From positions 38,046,420 to 38,110,419 of the forward strand of contig LS997566.1 in NCBI GenBank assembly GCA_000469685.2: DNA of 64,000 nt, in the 5' to 3' direction. The DNA is from Haemonchus contortus. Lineage: Eukaryota > Nematoda > Chromadorea > Rhabditida > Trichostrongylidae. This document shows, piece after piece, positions 54,603-64,000 of this stretch. The notes beneath the pieces are model-generated. The model saw only the letters and a list, made by a program, of their open reading frames with translations, did not search any database and was not told the origin of the DNA. Within the stretch, counting starts at the first letter, position 1; the number at the start of each line of letters is the position of its first letter. The position numbers and the translations under genes are program-made.

Positions 54603-57600
54603 CACAGTTTCACCATATGTAGGGGAATTTCCCCCGCGGCTTTCCAGTCCAATGATGTATTGCCCTTTTGCAGAATAATTCATATTGCCCTCTGCAAAGC
54701 CAGAAACTCTACAGAAATCAATCTTGATTTTACGTCACCAGAGACATATGTACATAGCCATATATATATCGTAAGATAAATAGTCTTCACGTAACCCATG
54801 GCAACCATCAATTTAAAGACGAACCCTATCTAATTTCCGACGATTAACTGCTTTTTAAACAGTCATATACTATCGCTACAATTATAAGAACTCATACCTC
54901 CATGAGGGTTCAGAGAAAGGATAATCAAATTTTTCATACCGCTTTCATTTGTAATGATCAACTGTTTTTATAATTGCCCGTAGCGACGTCATAAATAGAA
55001 TAAGTAAATAAACAAGTGGGTAATCAAGTAAACGAATAGCCTATAAAGCGCCGTTAATGCCTTTGCTATACCCCGCAACATTAATCCGAGATTGTGGGAG
55101 CGGTTGAATAGGTATCCGCCTCACATACTGACTATATGAGCCACGATTCCCAATCTAAGCATTCCTGACAACGATCCTGGAACAGTATGGTAGGGAAAAG
55201 CAAAGTAGGTAGGGAGGATTTGGCCTCCCAAAAGCAATGTGAAGTTTTACAGCCTCTAACTTTTTGAAAAAAAAGCTGGGTCAAGAGGAGCCATTAGGCT
55301 TACCTCGCGGGAAACTAGGTCGCCGCGTGCGGTATCCTAGTTTGGTGAGCTAGGGCTCCTTCAGTCTCTCTGGTCCATAAGCAGACTGCACACTGAACAT
55401 ACCCTCTGGAGTACGATTTTTAGAACTTATCGATGTCAGATGAAAGGTGTTATGGCTCAGCTGCTACCGTCGCCACGCAAACCGGCTGTGTAAACTGTGA
55501 CGATCGGATTTGGCATGGCACCTGCATGAGAACCATTTTTCTCCTTCACGTCCACTCATCGCGCTTGTATCTTCTTCTTCCTCTTGTCTATCAGCCGCCA
55601 CTGCGACTTCTTAGTTTGTAAGGCAAGAGAACTTCGCAACCACCCTGAGATTCTAGACAAAGTCCGACCCATGGCGCACTCCAAACGATACAAACCACTT
55701 GAACGTTACATCTTTAGCATTCTACCACACTTCACCTATTTGAAGCTCACAGAAGGGAGCGTCAAAGTCATATCCAAGGGCCAATGGGTTAGGGGTTTCT
55801 TTAGGTTGAGGGACTCAATCAATCCAAGAATACTGTATAACTGAGATACTGATCAATACTGTAAACAAGAAGAAAAACATTATTGAAACTTTCAAACTGT
55901 TTTTCAAGCAACGAAATTTCAATCAGCAGAAAAGTTTCAAACGATTTCCCTTTTTTCTTAGTCACTTTTCGAGATAATTGAAGTCAATGAGGGGAAAGCT
56001 TCCTTTTATTCAGTTTACGGAAAAAACCAGTAATTAATTCTGAAACCAAGCTAAGTAAACAAGGAAATTGAATGAACTTGACTCAGGAAACCCCTGTTTA
56101 CTGCTGTTTTTCATGCGGAATCTCCACGTTTCCCTTGTTCTGCTATAGGGGGTGGGCATTCCCCATGAAAAATTCATGGTTTCCCAGTTTTGCATGTTGA
56201 AACTGCTTTTTAAGGGTTTTGCACAAATTTTCCAACTTTCCCCAGAGCTATGCCCTGACAAATGCCTTTAGACGTTCAGCTAAATGTTGCAATGCAAAAG
56301 CAATAAGTCTTGGACACTGAAGGAAGGGCGTGGTCGAAGTCGACTGACTGACTGACTGGCTGACTGGCTGACTCCTGCTGCTGCTGCTTTTCATCTCTCG
56401 AATACTCATTTATCGAATGGTACTCGAATCTTTTGTAGGCGGTTGGCTCGACTTTAACTGGCCACATTCATTTCTCTCCTTGGCCCACAGCAAAAAAATA
56501 GGCCTAGGCCTCCAGTAGGCCTATTCTGTTCCTCATAAAAATGAAGGCCCCATCTCCATACAAAAAGTAAAAAAACCCAGAAGTGTCAGGGGTTTTTCTT
56601 TGTTCTGGTAACGTAGTTTTTACCCACCAAAACGTTCTATAAGATTTTGCTCCCTTCAATTGGGCTGATTGACGTTAATGGGAGAATTCTTTCTCTTTCT
56701 ACATCTGCCGCCGTCAGGTCTGGCCCAAGTCTGAAAGCCCTCCTTCAGCGCCCTCCAACTTATACTTGACTTCTCAATACCGAATGACGATTTGTTGTTT
56801 TTCGGAAATGATATCTAAATTTCGTACCTTCATGATCAGCTCGTCCAATGAGCATTATTTCAAGTATTTTGAAATTAACCAGCCACTTCTATGGCAATTT
56901 TACTACTGTGCCAGTTCGATGTTCCCGAGTGGCTTGGCTCATTCCCTCCCTTATTCCCACCTGGCTGAGCTACTCTAGTGCAATTTCAGAAAGACAGGAC
57001 ATAAGATGGTGTCAAACAGACAAGTAGACAACAGCAACATTCCTGGTTCAAATTTAATCCAACTTAGAACATCGCTATTCGGAAGATCCTACAGGGATCC
57101 CACAAGTACGATGACCTGGGAAATAGTGTTGCCACCATTCCCTCGATAAGAGGATCAGCGCTCACATTTGAGCATTGAAATGCCATACATGAGTTCTATC
57201 CGTCTGAAGGTAGACAACTGTGGCTGGACAAGGGTAAAAATTACCAGGGTGACTATCTGATTAGAATTGTTTTTTTTTGTAAATAGCTAATTATCGCGAC
57301 AACTTCAGTGACGTGTCTGCCAATGTTACCCATCTACATCTTTCTAATACAGTTATGAAAAACTCATCACCTACATACAGGCCTCGTACAGGGGCGACTC
57401 TTTCCCCACATTACGGCATCTTACCCCTATGTCGAATGGCATTCATGAGTCGTAGTATGTACGGATTGATGTGCAAACCTTGAAAGAAATGTAAATTCCT
57501 CTTTAATTAATATTGAAAACTGCCATGACCCGATCGTATTTGAGAAAAACTGTTTCAATACTTAGGTCAAGAGGCTACTCACTTCCCCCTAAATCTTCCT

Positions 57601-57688
57601 CACTTTCGAACAGCGGTGCAATTCGATTGCTCCTACACTACTGTTAAAATGCTGAATGTAGACTGAATAGGTGGTCTACCTTGGCAAT
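54603..57688. other. long unassigned stretch
   Basis: There are short frames only. The plus frame 55584-55844 (86 codons with ELRNHPEILDKVRPMAHSK and FTYLKLTEGSVKV) looks mildly coding but has no splice or motif support. A simple repeat lies at 56341-56388. Confidence 0.35.
56341..56388 (+). repeat. (GACT)n / (CTG)n simple repeat
   Basis: GACT and GGCTGACT units are followed by CTG triplets. Confidence 0.9.
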
Positions 57689-57860
57689 GGTCGCTTTCAT
57701 AGTTCACAATTTGGCCCTCCAGCAAGCGAGCGAGCGACGGGAGCGGCGTTTGCCCCTTGTTCACAACTGAATGTTGATCAATCCGCCGGACGGGTAGTCC
57801 CCCCCCATCGCTCGCTCGCTCGCGCGCTCGCGGGCCACGTCGTGGACTATGAAAGCAGCT
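57689..57860. mobile_element. GGCTGC-ended palindromic MITE, copy 3
   Basis: The left end GGTCGCTTTCATAGTTCAC and right end GTGGACTATGAAAGCAGCT are the family termini with substitutions. The interior is GC-rich with GCGAGCGAGCGACGGG against CCCATCGCTCGCTCGCTCGC. About 172 bp. No target duplication is obvious. Confidence 0.75.
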
Positions 57861-58127
57861 CGTGGTTCACTCCTCAGTACTAACTCTTCATGAGGTTCCT
57901 GAACCACGATCATGCAACGGAAAGAGTATCACTGAGGCATTAAAACAGCCTTCGACTCAACAAGAAGTCAAGATAGCTATCAGGGAGTTAAAGCTTTACT
58001 TATCTAAGCCATGGTTGTTTAGGCGGATAGTTCCTTAGTAGGGCAGAGTCATTGCTATTCCAAAGTCTTCTTGACTAGGCCCGCTGGTTGTACAACGAAT
58101 ACGATGTACCTGAACGGACACAACTAT

Positions 58128-58286
58128 TTAAAGGCACCGTTCGCGATGATCCAATGGGCGGGTGTGTCGATGACATGTCCGCCTCTCATTCGACGCCACG
58201 TCTGACTGTCTGACGTGACATCGAATGAGAGGCGGACACGTCATCGACACACCCGCCCATTGGATCATCGCGAACGGTGCCTTTAA
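58128..58286. repeat. 159-bp near-perfect palindrome
   Basis: Arms of about 78 nt start TTAAAGGCACCGTTCGCGAT and meet near CGTCTGACTGTCTGACGT with only about four mismatches and almost no spacer. GC-rich within an AT-rich context and non-coding. It is probably a foldback MITE of a family different from the GGCTGC group. Confidence 0.92.
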
Positions 58287-58549
58287 TATTACTAATTACC
58301 ACATAGTATCACTCCAACAAATATCTAAATTTGCCCCATTAGAACAAGCATGAACCTGCACATAAAGGAAAAAATTGTCATACTATTAGTAATCCAAAAT
58401 CAAACAGCAGTATACCAACACGCATTACGAGATCATCCGCACTCCAGTGAACAAATAAACAAACAAATAAACTTCCTCGACTCAAAAGCCAACGAAGGTC
58501 AGGGAGGGGGAGGTATCTTGTAGGCATTTATTTGTGCCTACGGTGAATA

Positions 58550-58828
58550 AAGTCTTTCGGCATTGATCGTCTCATTTTTTTGGTTGCGCCCTGCATTCGA
58601 ATTCTACTCAATATCGCGGTGAATTTGATTGCGTATGTGGCTTTTACAGCGACTTGCGGTGGCCAGAACATCTATACACACCATGGATTTCATCCTCCTA
58701 GATGAATCTAGTATAAATTTACCGGACCGGAGGGATGGATGTCTCGTTGGCTAGGGCGAGTATCTATGTGGGATTCGATGTGCCAACACTTGCGTGATAG
58801 TGCGCCAACTAGCACTACACCCCTTTTT
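58550..58828 (-). repeat. tRNA-headed SINE, minus copy
   Basis: On the minus strand: GTGTAGTGCTAGTTGGCGC head, GGCACATCGAATCCCACATA, AACGAGACATCCATCCCTCC, GTATAGATGTTCTGGCCACC, GCAAGTCGCTGTAAAAGCCA, GAATTCGAATGCAGGGCGCA and the tail TCAATGCCGAAAGACTTT. Confidence 0.8.
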
Positions 58829-59590
58829 CGCCCTATTGAATGGTCTTAAGGTTCTTATCTGAACAAATGAATTAACAAGTAAGTAACTGGGAACTCCCAA
58901 CTCGGTCTTCGAATAAACATTTTTCAAGTCGCGGTTTTCGACGATAATTCATCGCTCGAGCCCGATAACTGCCCTATGCCTTTTATTTGAAAGGGAATTC
59001 ATTTAGTGCAACTTTTTGTTAAGCAGCTGGATAGGGCGCACAAATAAATAAATGAATAGATGAATAAACTTTTCGCGAACGAGTTGCCCAGTACAATGAC
59101 CCTTTTACAAAGAGAAAAGCCGAGTTTCAGTTCGTTTTCATACTTTTGAGTAGCAACTGTCAGGAGATGTCAGGAGATTCTTCTCATGAAATCTTTGAAT
59201 TACTCACTTCCAACTCCATAGAACTGCTACCATCTACTTGGCTTCTGTCTTCAGCCCGTGTTTTTGTTTTTGTTCAGTGGCACCTGGATCCCCATCATTT
59301 GTCTTATTTTCCTGAAGTTGATCCTCCCCGTCAAAATGTGCTCCATTGTTGTTGTTGTTGTTGTTATTGGTTACCAACTAGTGCCATTCATAGCTTCCTC
59401 GTTTCCCAGGCTTGGCTCTATTCAGTCGTGAGAGCTTAGAGCTTCGGTTCTCGTAATGTTCGCCCACTCGAACCTTGACTCGTGATGCTTCCATTGCCAT
59501 TACTGCTTGCCAACTTCTTGATACAAATCATCCAGGAACAACCAGCAGCGTACCTCTATTTTTCAATTTTCAACGGCTCCCGTCTCAGAG
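58829..59590. other. intergenic with a (GTT)n tract
   Basis: A GTT microsatellite lies at 59347-59364. The 97-codon plus frame across it (59146-59439) owes its CCCCCC run to the repeat and is not called. Confidence 0.45.
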
Positions 59591-59599
59591 CAGACCTTC

Positions 59600-60015
59600 A
59601 AGGACGTTCCACTAGTATCCTATTGTCTGTCACCTCACAAGGCTAGGTGAAGTGAAGTCGACCATGGATGGAAATATGGGGCCTGGAATCATCTAGGAGT
59701 ATTTGGGTAGAAGCTGATACCGACCGCTTTCCTCAAGCAGCTTCTATGAATTTCTGAAGGTGATTGTGTAAACGTATCAGTGAGGCTGCGACTTCGTGAG
59801 AGCCCATTGTAGGACAACGTTTTACGAGAATCTCGGGGAGAGAAAGAAAACAAGTCTCAGGATGAAGATTCTTGACTTCTTCTCTTTGGAGGAGCCAACC
59901 GGCACGACGCGTATAGTTGTGAAGGACCCAACTATTACGTCTGGTAATCAGCTTTGGAAAACTCCTTTCAGGGAGGGAGGGAGGAGAAGAATGAGACAAA
60001 CGGGTACCCAAGGGT
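59600..60015 (-). mobile_element. mariner-like transposase fragment
   Basis: On the minus strand RSFPKLITRRNSWVLHNYTR and RAGWLLQREE (near 59970-59880) correspond to the region around the first catalytic residue of mariner transposases (..RIITGDEKW.L..N..R..QW type). Further along, QILLDDSRPHIS near 59700-59660 resembles the second catalytic D motif (H/D-DNARPH). No terminal repeats found. The fragment is frame-broken and less certain than the one at 33737. Confidence 0.5.
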
Positions 60016-61560
60016 AGCTCGCGTTGTCGATCTTGACATGATGAAAACCTCGAGTCAACGTAGACCGATCAAGGAATGTTGGGTGCATTTCTATTGTGAG
60101 AAGTCTCGGCAGCGCCCGACAGTTCTGTAACTTTCAAAAAATGGTCCCACGACTTTGCGCTCAACCCAACAGGAGAAGAAGTAGAAGTAAGAGCCCTAAC
60201 ATCAGTCGTAACTTATAGACTGAAGATCGACTGCAATAAAATCCCGAAGTGTAGCACTTCACAAGCTTTCTGTTTTTTTCATGGTCATCCTGTTCTCGAT
60301 GAGAGAGAGAGAATCGAAGGAGACACGATCTTTCGCGTTTTATGAATCGAGAAAATGGGAAGGAAGTGCGTCGCACATCAGGGCGGAGCATTCCGGAATT
60401 TAGCTTCGTATTACATCGCACCTACTACAGCAGGGGTTACCCGGAATCCATCAAATACCTGAGCGCTACCCAGAGCCGGAAGGGTGCCTGTTTAAGTTTA
60501 TCCGTATGAGACTAATGCGATATTGCTCATCCGTCATCTAAGACGGGGCTTCTGTCTAGGGCGATTGAAAGTGCTCCTCTCCGTATTTATGGAATAAGCC
60601 TTTTCACTTTTTCTTACTACTATTTCACGCGTGGTAATGCATTTTTCTTGGATTTCGTTTTTTTTACTTAATATGATTGCTTCCGCCCCATGTCAATCAG
60701 ACAGACGTTTTCCGTTGCTGACAACTTGACATCTACTTTGTAAAGTTCATCGCTAAGTAGGATTTTTCTCGATTATTCTATATCCTGAATTACTCAAGAT
60801 ATTCCTAATGTCGCTTATATACCTTATTCGTATGTCTCATTCCACTGAAGCCTTTTTTCGCGCCTATTTGATCTTTTTACCTATCTTCTTTAAATAATTC
60901 CCTGCACTTTATAGAGCTCCAATCAGTGCAATAAGGATTTCAAAGAAGATAAGCGGATTGAAAATAGAATTCACATTCAAGGTAATTTTCTATTTGATTC
61001 AATTTGATTTTGAGTAGAATTAGCTCATTGTCAGTCATTCGAAGACATTCAAGCGATTCCAGTTGCGCCATGTATGTATATAAACCCTCATTTTGCATCG
61101 TCGAATCAGACTAGGATGCATTCTATTAATTTAATCTGATTTTATTCATTTATTTATTTATTTATCAAATCATTGATTACTCTAAGTAGGGCAACATTTT
61201 GAAACAAGGATCAAGCTAATCAGAGCAAGAAGATAGTGCTGTGGAATGCGTTCCTTCATGATAATTGTAACTTATGCTGATAATTAATGGTTATAACAAA
61301 TAAAATCAGAATACTATTCATAGTGAGTAGATAATATTGTATCATACAATAAAATGAATTTATTTTGCAGTTTCACGTCTAGTCTTGAACAAAATAGGTT
61401 AACATAGATATATTGTTTGTTCCTCTAATTATTGATAATCAATGATCATCAGTGATACTTCCTTATAAATTCTGTGCGCTACTGTATCTGAAGGAAAAAC
61501 TCAGTTTGAGCTAGCTATCCTCCTTGATCTTTCATTAAATGTTAAACATTCTAATTATCG
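60016..61560. other. AT-rich unassigned stretch
   Basis: No supported exon. (TTTA)n occurs at 61141-61165, and strongly AT-rich DNA runs from about 60600 to 61500. Confidence 0.4.
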
Positions 61561-61567
61561 TTCATGG

Positions 61568-61865
61568 GTAGCGATGGAGTAGTGTGATAGGGCGCATTAG
61601 CACACGTGCATAGTCCTGGGATCGAACCCCTGTGCGATACCTGCCCGGCCAACAAAACTCTCCATCTCTCTAAGATAGGGGAATTGGTACAAGACTCGTT
61701 TGAGGGATAAAAGAGACTGTTCGGCGGATTGTTCGTAGGCTGGCATTGCTAGTCTTTGAAAGGCCACATGGGCATCCAAAAAAAGCCACTAGGGTTCTGA
61801 AAGGAAGTCGGATGCGGGAGCGCATCCCAATAGCGGGATTGATTAACACCACAGACCACTTTGGA
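61568..61865 (+). repeat. tRNA-headed SINE, plus copy
   Basis: The best preserved B-box-like segment is here (CTGGGATCGAACCCCTGTGC). It is preceded by GGAGTAGTGTGATAGGGCGC and followed by TTGGTACAAGACTCGTTTGA, GGAAGTCGGATGCGGGAGCG and CATCCCAATAGCGGGATTGA. Confidence 0.82.
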
Positions 61866-62750
61866 TTCTCTTCACAATCGCGTTCCCGCATCTTTCTATT
61901 GCGAGCTTTTTGATATTGGAACTCTCCCTCTTTCTTCGAATTCTTTCTTGTTGCTTATGCGAATATCGTCGGGTGGGTTATTCGCTAGTTCTGGTGCATT
62001 CAGGGGAATGTATAAATGAATAAATAAATAAACAAATAAATAAATAAGTAAATAAATATGAGACAGCGACAAGAAGGATTATTTACGTACTTCCTCATCA
62101 AACCCTGGATCAAATGCCAAGTAAGCCAACCAATTTCCCACAATCAGCCAATTCAAGGCATGTACACGTAGTAGTATACTTCGACGTTTCTGCCCTTCTT
62201 CCAGATATTCCGTGTCAGGTATTTGGCACTCGTACTATAAAAATAGTATACATGGTATATAATCGTACTCAGTACTCACAATATGACGTATTACGGTATA
62301 AATAATAGTATTACTACACTCTATCATTACACATTTCATTCTGGTAGTGTTTCTCAATGCCTGTGATGTTGTCAGCTGACTATACTCACTGTATCCATCC
62401 AAATTCCATCACCATTGTAACTCGAAGTTGGAAGCGCTGCGCATCGCGGAATGAAAGCAGTCTACTTAATAAATAATTAAACTGAACCTATTCACGGCCA
62501 AAGGCCATAGGCCAGAAGACCTTCTGGAACATTTCATAGGCCTTGCAGGTAAGACCTTGGAAAATCAGGCGAAGCAGAAAAAGCTCTTCTGCCATTATTC
62601 ATTTGGTTTGCATGAATCAAACTAGTTAACAAGGGATGGGAGCTTTCGCTTTGGCTAACATTCAAAAAAATTTGTCGTCTTCGAAAGAGAACAATTAGAG
62701 GGATTGGAGCTCATTCGTACTGATATTCATCTTCATCAATGCCCAGTCAA
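61866..62750. other. intergenic with an (AAAT)n tract
   Basis: A microsatellite of AAAT/AAAC units lies at about 62013-62058. No supported exon. Confidence 0.45.
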
Positions 62751-62756
62751 AAAAGG

Positions 62757-63055
62757 AGGTGGTGGCGTGACAGTGGGCGCAGTATCACACACCTACATGG
62801 TCCGAGAATCTAATACTCGACAGATATTCGTGTCCACTATGTCCAACCAGACCTTTGTTCCCTTTAGAGTCGATTATTTGGTACCACATTCATCTGGGTT
62901 GGTAAAAGCTCTGACTTATACATCGGCTTATCACCGCAAGTCATTGAATAGGCTACATACGCATCCGAAAAGCCACTACGTTTCCGTATGGAAGTCAAGA
63001 CGGGGGCGGATCCCAGAATGCCAATGATCAACGTCAAAATGACTTCATTTTGTTT
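62757..63055 (+). repeat. tRNA-headed SINE, plus copy
   Basis: GAGGTGGTGGCGTGACAGTG head, CACACCTACATGGTCCGAGA, TATTTGGTACCACATTCATC, GGTAAAAGCTCTGACTTATA, CATCGGCTTATCACCGCAAG, TCATTGAATAGGCTACATAC, GGATCCCAGAATGCCAATGA. A 107-codon frame here is incidental. Confidence 0.8.
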
Positions 63056-64000
63056 ACTCTTAGGTATTGTTTTGCTGGATGATGCTTGTCTGATGTTTCA
63101 GTTTGTCCACCTTCTGGGAAGCTTTAATACAACCTTCCGTAGTTATTTTTGCGATGTTTACCGGAAAACAGATAGTCGGGTAAAGAGAATCAGCAATTAA
63201 CGACGTACGTCGTTCCCATGACGTCGTATATGTTACTCGGGGTTTGCCATACGCTCGTTAGTCCTCTACTGAAGTCATCACCGGCACAGCAACCGAGCGG
63301 GACCAGCATCGATTGCAATATGAGTGGCGGTTTTGCTGTGCTCCTCCTCTGGCTCATTTCGGCTATTTGTTGAGCCTTGAAAGAGCCCAACACTTTTTTT
63401 TAAGTACCCCCAGGGTTCGTCTTTTCTGGGAATTCTTGTTGACATTGCGATATTCTATTCCTCTGACGGAGACTAACTGTTGATGGAACCAGTCATTATC
63501 CCTTAACGGGTCAAGGGTAGTAGTAAGGGCTACAAGTTACGACCCATGTAATGGAATTCCCTCTCCTGAAGTAATGGCTTTCACCTTTCATTCTCGTTAA
63601 AGCGCTCCAAGAGGATATGGGAGAAACAGAAGGGAGCCAGTGGTCAGTAATCTTTGTCAGATACCACTACGTCAATCTGTTCTGCTTATACATAGGTTCC
63701 TGATCAAAAAGAACTTTTCCGGTGGATATCTGATCCCACGGAGGTATTTGGACGCAACCACATAAGCAAATATTCCGACGACTCATAAATATACCAAGTT
63801 TACGTCTCGGATCGTCACCCGCCTAGACCAACTTGGTCTTCCATCACCCAACACCACATAGGGTTAGGCATCAAATCGCGGCAGTCATTTGTTCAGCCCA
63901 ACCGAACCTTCCATCCTCCCGGATTCGCTTAATTCGATCGCCATCCTGATGAAAACGCTACCTTTCACCTTAGATGACCACGTCCCATTCAAATGCCTCT
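63056..64000. other. right edge, mostly unassigned
   Basis: A 14-bp perfect palindrome ACGACGTACGTCGT lies at about 63199. At 63830-63960, phrases such as CCAACCGAACCTTCCATCCT recall the SINE body but are too decayed to call. Confidence 0.35.

Noticed and set aside
59146..59439. 97-codon frame with a polycysteine run
   Set aside because: The run is translated from a (GTT)n microsatellite, and there is no other support.
62704..63027. 107-codon plus-strand open frame
   Set aside because: It overlaps the SINE at 62757-63055 and has no independent coding evidence.
1..64000. CRISPR arrays, bacterial operons, phage or plasmid features
   Set aside because: No regularly spaced identical repeats, no ribosome binding site patterns and no long uninterrupted genes. 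Everything recognisable is eukaryotic, intron-bearing or transposon-derived.

Overview
The window reads as nuclear DNA of a clade V nematode, most like a hookworm-type strongylid. Supporting signs are tiny exons, a strong preference for T-rich TTTCAG splice acceptors, one clean candidate trans-splice acceptor just before a start codon, and a dense load of mariner, Tc1/Tc3-like, MITE, SINE and non-LTR elements. There are no bacterial-type operons, ribosome binding sites, rRNA, true tRNA genes or CRISPR arrays. Genus assignment is an inference from element content, not proven.

The clearest protein-coding content is a dispersed cluster of four paralogous genes for small (about 125 residue) NTF2-fold proteins of the DUF4440/SnoaL-like type. 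Copy A is on the minus strand (9945-11218). Copies B (14928-16663), C (30153-31744) and D (36300-38777) are on the plus strand. All share one exon plan: a 13-nt first exon carrying the start codon and three further codons (found in A and D), then 141 nt, 56 nt and 168 nt (171 nt in A), with identical intron phases 1, 1 and 0. A and B are divergently arranged; B, C and D point the same way but are pushed apart by transposon-filled DNA. B and C are the most alike, and D is the most diverged and appears to use a GC-AG intron.

From 1 to 9.5 kb the minus strand carries scattered exon-like pieces of one or more unrecognised genes (6146-6238, 5183-5401, 1963-2139/2156). A second possible gene start lies near 51.8 kb. 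The rest is mostly repeats. These include a degenerate mariner with complete ends (33737-34992), a Tc3-like element with a spliced but broken transposase (19138-20371), a Tc1-like deletion derivative (28690-29199) and a mariner-type MITE inside an intron of copy C (30447-30766). A long decayed RTE-type LINE (about 20470-22805) and the 3' end of a second LINE (about 45310-45630) are also present. A family of GGCTGC-ended palindromic MITEs includes one 19-bp micro-insertion. A tRNA-headed SINE family occurs as about 20 full or partial copies on both strands.

There are also several hairpins and foldback elements (1877-1945, 17965-18045, 23703-23776, 39670-39932, 58128-58286). Long stretches from 38.8 kb to the right end hold only decayed repeats, microsatellites and unassigned DNA.
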